Assembly: GCF_016429005.1 (NCBI RefSeq)
Contig: NZ_JAELTV010000002.1
Span: 1-59,385 of the forward strand
From: Pedobacter sp. ASV19
Lineage (GTDB): Bacteria > Bacteroidota > Bacteroidia > Sphingobacteriales > Sphingobacteriaceae
Reading direction: 5' to 3'
Length of the DNA: 59,385 nt
Below are positions 19,832 through 28,589 of the stretch, one piece after another; within the stretch, counting starts at the first letter, position 1; the number at the start of each line of letters is the position of its first letter. The notes under the pieces are model-generated. The model searched no databases. It was given only the letters and a program-made list of their open reading frames with translations, and had not been told where the DNA came from. Made by a program: the position numbers and the translations under genes.

Positions 19832-20968
19832 ATGTTAAAACTAAAAACAGCAATTATAGCTTTACTGATGTGTTTATTTCTTGTGCCAGAAGTCGGGGCG
19901 CAATCTAAATTGTGGCGTTCTGGAATCATTACGGACGAATTTCTGTATGAAAAAGCAGCTTTTCCTTCCTGCCACTCGGCTACCATTGCTGAAACCCCGA
20001 CAGGGCTCGTGGCTGCCTATTTTGGAGGTACTAAGGAAAGACATCCGGATGTAGAAGTTTACGTGAGCAGGCAAGTGAAAGGAAAGTGGCAAGTTCCCGT
20101 TTCGGTTGCCAATGGCATCCAAAGCGATCAGTTGCGTCTGCCCACCTGGAATCCTGTATTGTACCAGGTGCCCGGCGGCGATTTATTGCTGTTTTACAAG
20201 ATAGGACCTAAACCTTCAGAATGGTGGGGGATGATGCGGACGTCCAAAGATGGTGGAATAACCTGGTCTGATGCGAGAAAATTACCTGAGGGCTATATTG
20301 GACCCGTTAAAAACAAACCTGTGCTGTTGAGCAACGGAAGGCTGTTTTGTCCTTCAAGTACAGAAGGGAAGGGCTGGAGGTTACATTTTGAGGTAACCAG
20401 CGACAATGGCAATACCTGGCAAAAAATCGGACCTGTGCCTGATGCTGGCCTGGACGCGATTCAACCAAGCATTCTGGACTACGGAAAAGGAAAGCTTCAG
20501 ATTCTGGCACGGAGTCGCAACCGTGCAATTGTAGAATCCTGGTCTGTCGACAATGGGGAAACCTGGTCGCCATTAGGAAAAACCTCCTTGCCAAATAACA
20601 ATTCAGGAACGGATGCTGTGACTTTAAAAGATGGCTGGAAGGTGTTGGTTTACAATCATGTATTGCCTCCTGGAGATTTAGCTAAAGGCCCAAGGACGCC
20701 TTTAAATGTGGCTGTCTCTAAAGATGGCAAAACCTGGTATGCTGCGCTGATTCTCGAAGATTCCCCGATCAGCCAGTACTCATATCCGGCAGTGATTCAG
20801 ACTTCAGATGGAATGCTGCATTTCGTTTATACCTGGAGGAGACACAAGATCAAACACGTGGTGGTTGATCCCGGCAAATGGAAGCTTAGAAAAATCGTAA
20901 ATGGCATTTGGCCGGTAGTGAAAGGCTATACACCGCCAGTAGTTACCAATGCAAATGAAGAAGAATAA
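19832..20968 (+). CDS. Secreted sialidase-family (BNR/Asp-box) beta-propeller protein
   Basis: This compact 378-residue exported protein has a signal ending near Ala23. It has four clear Asp boxes: S-K-D-G-G-I-T-W, S-D-N-G-N-T-W, V-D-N-G-E-T-W and S-K-D-G-K-T-W. An N-terminal block C-H-S-A-T-I-A-E-T and Y-F-G-G-T-K-E is typical of a BNR_2-type sialidase subgroup widespread in Bacteroidota. Those proteins lie in plant-glycan loci rather than next to sialic acid genes. There is no sialic acid catabolism here (no NanA or NanE-like gene), so a 2-keto-3-deoxy sugar such as Kdo or Dha from RG-II, or rhamnose as in propeller rhamnosidases, are better substrate guesses than sialic acid. The last codons overlap only a weak upstream ATG of the next gene. 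Confidence 0.8.
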   Translation: MLKLKTAIIALLMCLFLVPEVGAQSKLWRSGIITDEFLYEKAAFPSCHSATIAETPTGLVAAYFGGTKERHPDVEVYVSRQVKGKWQVPVSVANGIQSDQLRLPTWNPVLYQVPGGDLLLFYKIGPKPSEWWGMMRTSKDGGITWSDARKLPEGYIGPVKNKPVLLSNGRLFCPSSTEGKGWRLHFEVTSDNGNTWQKIGPVPDAGLDAIQPSILDYGKGKLQILARSRNRAIVESWSVDNGETWSPLGKTSLPNNNSGTDAVTLKDGWKVLVYNHVLPPGDLAKGPRTPLNVAVSKDGKTWYAALILEDSPISQYSYPAVIQTSDGMLHFVYTWRRHKIKHVVVDPGKWKLRKIVNGIWPVVKGYTPPVVTNANEEE

Positions 20969-20972
20969 GGTT

Positions 20973-22376
20973 ATGAGAAAAATCATGCTTTGTCTAAGCT
21001 TTGGAGTTTCGTTTATTTTAAGCGCCGCTGTTGCGCAAACACAAAATTCCGACTCACTGTACCGTTCACCTCTTAAAACTGTCTTGTCGGAGATAGAAAG
21101 CCGTTTTAAGATAAAGATAAAGTATAGCGATGTTCAGGTAAGGGACCGATGGGTGAATTATGCCTTTTGGAGATTCAGACCGGCATTGGATCAAACGCTT
21201 CATAATGTATTGGCTCCGCTCGATATGAAGGTGAACAAGGAGAAGGAAGGGGTCTATAAACTAAAAGAATATGAATATTACCGCTGGGATGTGCAAGATG
21301 GCCAAAATATGCTGGACTACTTGTCTTCATTGTATCACGATAAGGACAGTTGGGTACAGCGCAAAGCCTTGATCAGGGCGGGGCTGTTTGAAGCGCAGCA
21401 ATTGTCGCCCTTGCCTTCAAAGCCAGCTTCCAAACCAATCAGTACACCAAAAAGGGTAATGGATGGTTATACCGTAGAAAATATCGCTATTGAAATACTA
21501 CCCGGGCTTTACATCAACGGTTCATTATACAGGCCTTTAAAGGTGAAAGGTAAAATACCTTTTGTGCTCAGTCCGGATGGTCATTGGGCACAACAGCGTT
21601 ACCGTGCCGATTGTCAGATCCGCTGTGCGATGATTGCTCGTATGGGAGGGATGGCCTTTAGCTATGACCTTTTTGCCTGGGGTGAATCCTTGCTTCAGTT
21701 TCAACCAGAAGACCACAGGAGAAGCCTTGCCCAGAGCATCCAGACTTTGGGTGGCATACGTATTCTCGACTATGCTTTGTCGCTGAAGGAGACGGACCCC
21801 AGCCGTGTCGGTATCAGTGGTGGTTCGGGTGGTGGAAGTCATACGATACTCCTTGCTGCCATGGATGATCGTATTAAACTAAGTGTTCCGGTGGTTTCTT
21901 TATCTTCTTTATTTTATGGTGGTTGTCCATGTGAAAGTGGTGTGCCGGTTCACCTCTGTGCAGGTGGAACGAACAATGTAGAGCTTGCGGCTATGGCTGC
22001 TCCAAATCCACAATTAGTGGTTTCTGATGGACAAGACTGGACGGTCAGCGTCCCTGAACATGATTTCCCTTTTCTTAAAAAAGTATATGGTTATTATGGC
22101 CAGTCTGAATGTGTAAGCAATGTGCATCTGCCTGAGGAGGGACATGATTTTGGTCCTTCCAAAAGAAAAGCTTTGTATGATTTTCTTGTCAAAAATTTCA
22201 AACTCGAGGCAAAGGCAGTCAAAGATCAGACTGGACAATATGATGAAAGTAGGTGTACCATTGAAAAGGAACCGGCCATGTATGTGTTTGGAGTAAAGGG
22301 GGAGCGTTTGCCTGCAAATGCAATAAAAGGATTTGCTCAGCTGGAGCAGGTATTTAAAAAGAGTATTTCGAAGTGA
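20973..22376 (+). CDS. CE19-like serine esterase with N-terminal STN domain (candidate pectin methylesterase)
   Basis: I start this at the ATG at 20973 (467 residues) because it begins the signal peptide M-R-K-I-M-L and lies just after the previous stop. An in-frame ATG at 20949 would overlap the upstream gene. After the signal, residues about 30-100 resemble an STN (secretin/TonB N-terminal) module: L-K-T-V-L-S-E-I-E, I-K-Y-S-D-V-Q-V and L-A-P-L-D-M-K-V. An alpha/beta-hydrolase follows with G-I-S-G-G-S-G-G-G (nucleophile Ser285), a cysteine-rich loop (G-G-C-P-C-E-S-G near residue 315) and E-E-G-H-D-F with His391. This overall form resembles the RG-II methylesterase that founded family CE19 (Bacteroides thetaiotaomicron BT1017), which demethylates galacturonate. 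Acetylxylan-esterase-like activity is the alternative. Confidence 0.72.
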   Translation: MRKIMLCLSFGVSFILSAAVAQTQNSDSLYRSPLKTVLSEIESRFKIKIKYSDVQVRDRWVNYAFWRFRPALDQTLHNVLAPLDMKVNKEKEGVYKLKEYEYYRWDVQDGQNMLDYLSSLYHDKDSWVQRKALIRAGLFEAQQLSPLPSKPASKPISTPKRVMDGYTVENIAIEILPGLYINGSLYRPLKVKGKIPFVLSPDGHWAQQRYRADCQIRCAMIARMGGMAFSYDLFAWGESLLQFQPEDHRRSLAQSIQTLGGIRILDYALSLKETDPSRVGISGGSGGGSHTILLAAMDDRIKLSVPVVSLSSLFYGGCPCESGVPVHLCAGGTNNVELAAMAAPNPQLVVSDGQDWTVSVPEHDFPFLKKVYGYYGQSECVSNVHLPEEGHDFGPSKRKALYDFLVKNFKLEAKAVKDQTGQYDESRCTIEKEPAMYVFGVKGERLPANAIKGFAQLEQVFKKSISK

Positions 22377-22400
22377 TCAGATTAAAAATGTAAAGAACAA

Positions 22401-23303
22401 ATGGAAGAGATAGAAAACCGACGGGTGTTTATTGGTAACCTGGCCTTGCTGACCGGAGGCCTGCTGCTGACCAGCCAAATGAGCTGGGCGCTGGCAAAGG
22501 AATCGCGTTATAAAGTGGCGGTGGTTGACCTGATGATTCTGAAGAGACAGAAGTTAGGTGCTTTTGAACTGAGCAGGGAAATTGGTGCAGATGGACTTGA
22601 ACTGGATATGGGGGGGCTGGGTAACCGGGATACGTTTGACAATAAACTGGCAGACCCCTTAATCAGAAAACAATTCCTGGACAAGGCCGAAGAATTGAAT
22701 CTTGAAATCTGTTCTCTGGCCATGACCGGCTTTTATGCACAATCGCTGGCCACAAGACCCACCTACCAAAAAATGATTGGCGATTGCATTGATACCATGA
22801 AGGCGATGGGGGTAAAGGTGGCCTTCCTTCCACTCGGCGTTCAGGGAGATTTGCAACAGCATCCGGAGTTGCGCCCGGCACTGGTGGAGCGGCTAAAGAT
22901 AGCAGGCAAAATGGCGAGAAAAGCCGGGGTGGTTATTGGCATTGAAACTGCACTCGACGCGGCCGGAGAATTACAGTTTTTAAAAGACATTGGATCTCCT
23001 TCGGTGAAGAGTTATTTCAACTTTTCCAACGCGATAAAAAATGGACGTGACCTGAATGCCGAACTCCGGATTTTAGGGAGGGAAAATATTATTCAGATTC
23101 ACTGTACTAATGACGATGGGGTATGGTTACAGAACGACAAAAAGATCGATTTAGAGGCCGCAAGAAAAACGCTTGATGAAATGGGTTGGAAGGGCTGGCT
23201 TGTGGCAGAGCGTTCCAGGGACCAGAAAGACCCCCGCAACGTGAAGTGGAATTTTACTGCAAATGTGACTTATATAAAGTCTGTTTTTCAGAAGGATATG
23301 TGA
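22401..23303 (+). CDS. Exported sugar isomerase/epimerase-fold TIM-barrel protein
   Basis: This 300-residue protein begins with N-R-R-V-F-I-G followed by a hydrophobic stretch, a Tat-like export signal of about 30 residues. The mature part is a xylose-isomerase-like TIM barrel of the AP-endonuclease-2 superfamily. It has G-A-D-G-L-E-L-D near residue 53, G-I-E-T-A-L-D near residue 180, H-C-T-N-D-D-G near residue 235 and a closing L-V-A-E-R-S. The usual metal-ligand order Glu-Asp-His-Glu is only partly kept: the second position reads F-N-F-S-N in place of a D-x-G/N motif. Secreted members are common in Bacteroidota PULs and mostly uncharacterised; isomerisation or epimerisation of a released sugar is the family expectation. 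The stop overlaps the start of the next gene by one base (TGATG), so the two are translationally coupled. Confidence 0.78.
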   Translation: MEEIENRRVFIGNLALLTGGLLLTSQMSWALAKESRYKVAVVDLMILKRQKLGAFELSREIGADGLELDMGGLGNRDTFDNKLADPLIRKQFLDKAEELNLEICSLAMTGFYAQSLATRPTYQKMIGDCIDTMKAMGVKVAFLPLGVQGDLQQHPELRPALVERLKIAGKMARKAGVVIGIETALDAAGELQFLKDIGSPSVKSYFNFSNAIKNGRDLNAELRILGRENIIQIHCTNDDGVWLQNDKKIDLEAARKTLDEMGWKGWLVAERSRDQKDPRNVKWNFTANVTYIKSVFQKDM

Positions 23304-25852
23304 TGAAAATAAAATTGATTAAGCCTTGTTTTTTACTGCTTTTAAGCCTGTTTTTGCTCCAAAATGGGGGCTTGGAAGCCGCTGATATCTACATTTCCCT
23401 GAAAGGTTCTGATCAGAATGCAGGAACACGGTTACAGCCTCTGCTGAGTTTAAGTGGGGCTTTACGTAAGGCTCGTGAAATGAGGAGGTTAAATGATCCT
23501 TCTGTTGCGGGAGGTATACGGATTTACCTCGAAAAAGGAGTGTATTTGCTCAGCGAACCGGTCATTTTAAGACCAGAAGATTCTGGCACAGCAGCTAGCC
23601 CGACAACGATAATTGGACCCGCAAAGGAAAAAGCGGTGCTAAGTGGTGGAATTCGGCTCAAAAACTGGAAAAGACAACTTTTGCCCGTTCCCGGTCTCCA
23701 GAATTCAGCTCAAGGTAAAGTTTGGGTAACTGATTTACCTCAGCTGGTAAACAGATATTTAGAATTCAGACAGTTGTGGGTTAGTGGAAAAAAGGCTATT
23801 CGGGCGCGGGATTGGAATAATGATCAGATGGGACGGATTTTGAGCTGGAATTTTCCCGCAAAAACCTGCAAAATTCCATTTCCTTCACCTAAAAATATAG
23901 CCACTCTGGAAGGGGTAAATGGAATAGAAATGGTTATCCAGCAGTGGTGGGCAATTGCTAATTTGAGGGTAAAATCTGTGCAGATCAGTGGGCAGGAAGC
24001 GGAGCTTAGCTTCCTCGAGCCGGAGTCGCGGGTGCAATCAGAACACCCCTGGCCAGCACCATGGTTGTCGGCTAAAACAGGCAATTCACCTTACTATTTA
24101 ACCAATGCAATTCAGTTTCTGGACCAGCCTGGAGAATGGTACCAGGATCTGAAAAAAGGTAAGCTTTATTACTGGCCAAGGAGCACTGAAAATATGAATA
24201 CTGATGAGGTTGTCGCTCCCGTTTTGGAGACCTTATTGAAGGTCGAAGGAACCACTGATCGACCAGTCTCCTATGTCTTTTTTAAAGGTATTTCCTTCCA
24301 GTATTCTTCCTGGTTGCGGCCCTCACATTTTGGACATGTGCCGCATCAAACGGGTATGTATATGCTGGATGCCTACAAGCTTTCGGTTCCGGGTACGGCA
24401 GATAAGAAAACCTTGGAGAATCAGGCCTGGGTTGGACGGCCTAAAGCAGCTGTTGAGTTGTGTTATGCCCATCACACCGGTTTTGAATCTTGTGATTTTG
24501 AACACCATGCCTCCACTGGTCTGGATTATAAAAGGGGGACGCATGACAATGCGATCAAAGGTAATCTGTTTAGGGATATCGGTGGCAGTGGCATCCTGGT
24601 GGGCATGTTTTCTGACGAAGCAACTGAAGTCCATTTGCCTTATAATCCCCAGGATCAACGCGAGATATGCAGCAATGAAAATATTGTCAATAACCTGATT
24701 ACGGATGTAACCAACGAAGACTGGGGCTGTGTGGGCATCGGAGCGGGTTATGTTAGTGGGATACGCATAGCTCATAATGAGATCAGTGACGTGGCTTATT
24801 CAGGAATCAGTATGGGATGGGGCTGGACCAAAACCATCAACGCGATGCGGAACAATATCATTGAAGGCAATAAAATCCATCATTATGGCAAGCATTTGTA
24901 TGATGTGGCCGGAATTTATACCCTATCTGCTCAGCCGGGCGCTCAGATCATTAATAATTATGTGGATAGCATTTACAAGGCACCTTACCCCCACGATCCG
25001 GAACATTGGTTTTATCTGTATACGGACGAGGGCTCTTCATTTTTTACGGTTAAAAACAACTGGACTCCAGGAACTAAGTACCTGCAGAATGCCAATGGGC
25101 CCGGCAATGTGTGGAGCGGGAATGGGCCGGGTGTGGCCGATAGCATTAAGTTCAAAGCCGGACTGGAGCCGGAATTTTTGTATCTGCAGCAAAATAAAAA
25201 AGTTAATGTTTCAAAGCAAGATCTGAACAGTATAGAATCTGGCAATGGGAAGGAGATCGCGATAGAACTCATTTTTCCTTCGGATGCGACTTCAAGCAAA
25301 TCCAGGCTTGAAGAGATTTGCCGGGAAAAAGGCGTGGCCGCATCAGCGATTTACGAATGGAATAACCGTTTGCTGGTGTATGCTGCAACAAATGATGTAG
25401 AGGCTTTAATGAGACAATTTAAGCTCAGGTTTGAAAATGCAGAAGTCAGGCTCTATAAGGACGCTTTTTACAAGTTTAACCGGTTGGAAAATTGCGGTAA
25501 AGTGCCTGTTAAGGAGTGGGATAATATTATTCTAAGTACAAACCTGGTGAAAGATGAACTGATGCAAAAGGAATATCTTCAATACCATGCCAGTCAATTT
25601 GAAAAATGGCCTGAAGTATCTAGGGGATTCTGTAATGCAGGTTTTCAGCAATTGCGGATTTTTAAAAATGGGCGACAGTTGTTACTTGTGATCAGTATCC
25701 CTAAAGGTGCAGATTTAAATGAATTGAATCCCAGAACTACGCTGAATAATCCAAGGGTTGATGATTGGAACAAGTTGATGGCAAAGTACCAGGAAGGAAT
25801 TTCGGGAACAAAACCTGGCGAAGTCTGGGTGTTTTTTAAACAAAATAAATAA
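23303..25852 (+). CDS. GH141-type right-handed beta-helix glycosidase fused to an L-rhamnose-mutarotase-like domain
   Basis: The real start is the ATG at 23303, which begins the signal peptide M-K-I-K-L-I; a longer frame from 23186 would run into the upstream gene. The protein has 849 residues. Residues about 28-620 are a right-handed beta-helix opening I-Y-I-S-L-K-G-S-D-Q-N-A-G-T, with R-P-E-D-S-G-T and V-L-S-G-G-I. This is the pattern of GH141, whose founder releases alpha-L-fucose from RG-II side chain A. From about residue 645 the protein becomes alpha/beta. The last 110 residues match the mutarotase family of RhaM: E-Y-L-Q-Y-H, W-P-E-V, A-G-F, N-G-R-Q-L-L and the ending G-E-V-W-V-F. The preceding 80 residues look like a degenerate second copy of the same ferredoxin-like unit. 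A glycosidase joined to an anomer-interconverting enzyme is unusual and fits release of a 6-deoxy-hexose. Confidence 0.82.
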   Translation: MKIKLIKPCFLLLLSLFLLQNGGLEAADIYISLKGSDQNAGTRLQPLLSLSGALRKAREMRRLNDPSVAGGIRIYLEKGVYLLSEPVILRPEDSGTAASPTTIIGPAKEKAVLSGGIRLKNWKRQLLPVPGLQNSAQGKVWVTDLPQLVNRYLEFRQLWVSGKKAIRARDWNNDQMGRILSWNFPAKTCKIPFPSPKNIATLEGVNGIEMVIQQWWAIANLRVKSVQISGQEAELSFLEPESRVQSEHPWPAPWLSAKTGNSPYYLTNAIQFLDQPGEWYQDLKKGKLYYWPRSTENMNTDEVVAPVLETLLKVEGTTDRPVSYVFFKGISFQYSSWLRPSHFGHVPHQTGMYMLDAYKLSVPGTADKKTLENQAWVGRPKAAVELCYAHHTGFESCDFEHHASTGLDYKRGTHDNAIKGNLFRDIGGSGILVGMFSDEATEVHLPYNPQDQREICSNENIVNNLITDVTNEDWGCVGIGAGYVSGIRIAHNEISDVAYSGISMGWGWTKTINAMRNNIIEGNKIHHYGKHLYDVAGIYTLSAQPGAQIINNYVDSIYKAPYPHDPEHWFYLYTDEGSSFFTVKNNWTPGTKYLQNANGPGNVWSGNGPGVADSIKFKAGLEPEFLYLQQNKKVNVSKQDLNSIESGNGKEIAIELIFPSDATSSKSRLEEICREKGVAASAIYEWNNRLLVYAATNDVEALMRQFKLRFENAEVRLYKDAFYKFNRLENCGKVPVKEWDNIILSTNLVKDELMQKEYLQYHASQFEKWPEVSRGFCNAGFQQLRIFKNGRQLLLVISIPKGADLNELNPRTTLNNPRVDDWNKLMAKYQEGISGTKPGEVWVFFKQNK

Positions 25853-25861
25853 AGAATTAAT

Positions 25862-26947
25862 ATGTTGAAATTAGGAATATTAGGGTTGGGTGAAGGCCGG
25901 AGTACGATGTCTGCAGCTCTGGCAAGCCATCAATACCAACTGGTTAAAATTTGCGATGCCAATGAAGATGTATGCCGCCAAAGGGCAAAGGAGTTCGATT
26001 TTCCAGATTACACCACCAATTATCAGGAAATGCTGGATGATGAGGATATAGATGTAATTGCCATCTATACTCCGGATCATTTACATGCAGACCATGTAAA
26101 GCAGGCGCTGTCGCGGGGAAAACATGTAGTTTGCACAAAACCCTTCATTGATGATTTGGGTCGCGCAGGGGAGCTCCTACAGGCTTCAGTAAAAAGCGGC
26201 AAGAAAGTGTTTGTAGGGCAGAGCTCTCGTTTCTTTGAGCCCTATAAAAAACAAAGAACGGATTATATGGATGGGATCATTGGTGATCTGATAACTGTCG
26301 AATGCCATTACAATGCAGATCATCGTTGGTTTCTGGAAAAAAAATGGGCGCTGGAGGCCTCGTTTAAATGGTTGTACGGCGGTCTGAGTCATCCGGTTGA
26401 TTTTATTCGCTGGTACCTTCCTCAAATTGAAGAAGTGATGGGGTATGGGATGATCAGCGCAAATGGAAAAAAGGCTGGTTTGAAAAATGAAGATACCATG
26501 CATTTCATCTTTAAATCGACAGATGGGCGGATTGCCAGGGTGAGCGGTGCCTATACGGGACCTATTCAGCCCGCTTACCGCGAAAGTGAAATGAGTTGCG
26601 TATTGCGCGGTACCGAAGGGGCTAGCCAGGCTGATTATCACGAACTTCGTTATGCGGTAACCACCAACACCGGAGAAGAAAAGCTTATTACCTGGGGCGA
26701 TGCCAAACTGAAGCATTTCTTCCGTTTTGAAGGTCAGAGCCACCATGCAGGCGAATACCAGAACTACCTCGAGTACTTTGCAGAAAGCATTGAAAATGAT
26801 ACTATAGCTTATCCCGATCTAAAAGAGGGTATTGGTACAATTGCGTTGATGCAAGCTATGGATCGGTCTCTGAAAACGGGGTTGCCGGTAAAAATCGATG
26901 AGATTTTAAATGAATACCAGTTATCGAGATCAGATCTGAGGCTGTAA
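25862..26947 (+). CDS. Gfo/Idh/MocA-family NAD(P)-dependent oxidoreductase (cytoplasmic)
   Basis: The 361-residue protein has no export signal. The Rossmann fold is at the very N-terminus (L-G-I-L-G-L-G-E-G-R, residues 4-13), followed by a D-x-H-x-D-H segment (Y-T-P-D-H-L-H-A-D-H) and C-T-K-P-F, the counterpart of the family's E-K-P motif near residue 93. The catalytic half has G-G-L-S-H-P-V-D-F-I-R-W near residue 173, the usual H-x-x-D active-site pair. Such enzymes oxidise or reduce hydroxyls of sugars, inositols and sugar acids. It is followed after 39 bases by a sodium:solute symporter, so transport and first oxidation of one monosaccharide may be linked. The substrate cannot be told. A second, distant Gfo/Idh gene is at 46018. 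Confidence 0.86.
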   Translation: MLKLGILGLGEGRSTMSAALASHQYQLVKICDANEDVCRQRAKEFDFPDYTTNYQEMLDDEDIDVIAIYTPDHLHADHVKQALSRGKHVVCTKPFIDDLGRAGELLQASVKSGKKVFVGQSSRFFEPYKKQRTDYMDGIIGDLITVECHYNADHRWFLEKKWALEASFKWLYGGLSHPVDFIRWYLPQIEEVMGYGMISANGKKAGLKNEDTMHFIFKSTDGRIARVSGAYTGPIQPAYRESEMSCVLRGTEGASQADYHELRYAVTTNTGEEKLITWGDAKLKHFFRFEGQSHHAGEYQNYLEYFAESIENDTIAYPDLKEGIGTIALMQAMDRSLKTGLPVKIDEILNEYQLSRSDLRL

Positions 26948-26986
26948 ATCCCATTAAACTAAACCTAATCTAAAGTAAAATACATC

Positions 26987-28576
26987 ATGGGCAATATCGT
27001 AGAGCGGTTAACCACCCTGGATTATGTCATTGTCTTTGTTTACTTGATCATCCTGATGGTGATTGGGTACAAGGCAAGTTTCTCCAAAAACAAAAAGGAA
27101 GATGAATCCCTTTTTCTGGCCAATAAATCACTGGGCTGGCCAAGTATAGGCTTTAACATGTGGGGTACAAATGTAGGTCCTTCTATGTTACTCGCCTTTG
27201 CCAGTATTGGCTACAGCACGGGGATTGTGGCTGTAAATTTTGATTGGTATGCCTTTGTGTTCCTGTTTCTCCTCGCTATAGTGTTTGCACCTAAATATTT
27301 GGCCGCCAGGGTAAGCACCATGCCTGAGTTCATGGGGAAACGCTATGGCGATTCCACGCAGAATATCCTGGCCTGGTATGCGTTGATCAAGATTCTCATT
27401 TCCTGGCTATCGCTGGGTTTGTTTGCCGGCGGCTTTTTAGTGCGGCAAATTCTGGGAATACCGATGTGGCAATCGGTAATAGTTTTGGTCGCTTTTGCTG
27501 GTCTGTTTACCTTTTTTGGAGGTTTAAAGGCAATAGCTAAGGTCAATATATTTCAAATGATCCTGCTCATAGCTGTATCGCTTGCACTTAGTATTCTGGG
27601 TTTACAGAAAGTGGGTGGGATTGAGACCTTGTATAGCAAAACACCAGCGCATTACTGGAATCTGATCCAGCCGGCAAGCGACCCAAAATATCCTTGGTAT
27701 GCTATTTTATTAGGGTACCCAGTGGCAGCTGTGGCTTTCTTTTGTACAGATCAGTCTATAGTGCAATCGGTACTTGGTGCTAAAAATCTGGAACAGGGGC
27801 AACTTGGTGTGAGTTTTATCGGCTGGTTGAAAATCCTGTCTCTCCCTCTTTTTATTATTACCGGAGTACTTTGTTTCGTATTGTTTCCTAACCTGAAAGA
27901 TCCGAATGAAGCTTATATGACCATGGTGACTAATCTGTTCCCTCCGGGAATGAATGGTCTGGTGATCGTTGTGCTGATTGCGGTACTGGTTGGGACCATT
28001 GGTTCTTCTTTGAACTCTTTAAGTACAGTTTTTACCATGGATGTTTATGTGAAGAATATTCATCCAAAGGCAAGTAATAAAGAGATCGTACGTATGGGCC
28101 GGATAGCTGTTGTAGCTGGTTGTGCTCTTGCGGTAATTGTTGTGCTGGCTATCGATAACATCAAGGGATTGAATCTGTTTGATGTTTTTCAGTCGGTTTT
28201 GGGTTTTATAGCTCCGCCGTTATCTGTGGTATTCCTGCTCACAGTCTTTTGGAAAAGAACCACCCGTAAAGCGGTTAATTTTACGCTTTCTATAGGTTCT
28301 TTAATCAGTTTGGGTACAGGGATAACCTATTTATGGATCCTTCCTTCGGATAAATACGCATTCTGGCCGCATTACCTGATTCTTTCTTTTTTCATTTTTG
28401 TGGGGCTGTTGTTCCTTGCGGTTCTGATTTCCATAATGGATCGGAATCCAAAGGTATACGAACTCCATGAGCTCGACAGCAAGGCCATTGAGAAGCCAAC
28501 AAAACGGGTTTGGATTTCCTGGCTTGCACTTGCTGTAGTGATGCTTGTTTTATATATCTTTTTTAACGGACATTAA
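26987..28576 (+). CDS. Sodium:solute symporter (SSS family) for a sugar or sugar acid
   Basis: This 529-residue integral membrane protein has about 13-14 hydrophobic helices spread over its length and no cleavable signal. The first helix (D-Y-V-I-V-F-V-Y-L-I-I-L) and the second conserved block F-N-M-W-G-T-N-V-G-P-S near residue 57 match the SSS sodium-binding region. G-G-L-K-A-I-A-K-V and the S-S-L-N-S-L-S-T pair near residue 340 match the LeuT-fold sodium site of helix 8. The inner-membrane carrier would move a released monosaccharide into the cytoplasm with sodium. It lies between a Gfo/Idh oxidoreductase and a GH78-like gene in the same run. The gaps on both sides are short (39 and 13 bases), so independent transcription is unlikely. 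Confidence 0.9.
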   Translation: MGNIVERLTTLDYVIVFVYLIILMVIGYKASFSKNKKEDESLFLANKSLGWPSIGFNMWGTNVGPSMLLAFASIGYSTGIVAVNFDWYAFVFLFLLAIVFAPKYLAARVSTMPEFMGKRYGDSTQNILAWYALIKILISWLSLGLFAGGFLVRQILGIPMWQSVIVLVAFAGLFTFFGGLKAIAKVNIFQMILLIAVSLALSILGLQKVGGIETLYSKTPAHYWNLIQPASDPKYPWYAILLGYPVAAVAFFCTDQSIVQSVLGAKNLEQGQLGVSFIGWLKILSLPLFIITGVLCFVLFPNLKDPNEAYMTMVTNLFPPGMNGLVIVVLIAVLVGTIGSSLNSLSTVFTMDVYVKNIHPKASNKEIVRMGRIAVVAGCALAVIVVLAIDNIKGLNLFDVFQSVLGFIAPPLSVVFLLTVFWKRTTRKAVNFTLSIGSLISLGTGITYLWILPSDKYAFWPHYLILSFFIFVGLLFLAVLISIMDRNPKVYELHELDSKAIEKPTKRVWISWLALAVVMLVLYIFFNGH

Positions 28577-28589
28577 ATTAACAGATACC

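Noticed and set aside
10964-20968. Sialic acid utilisation
   Set aside because: Sialidase-fold and SASA proteins could suggest it, but there is no NanA, NanE or NanK-like gene and all neighbours point to pectin.
23186-23302. Longer N-terminus for the GH141 gene
   Set aside because: The extra 39 residues lie inside the upstream gene in another frame, and the signal peptide begins only at 23303.
26186-26746. 186-codon open frame on the minus strand
   Set aside because: It is opposite the Gfo/Idh gene, which has full family motifs; no start signal or motif supports it.
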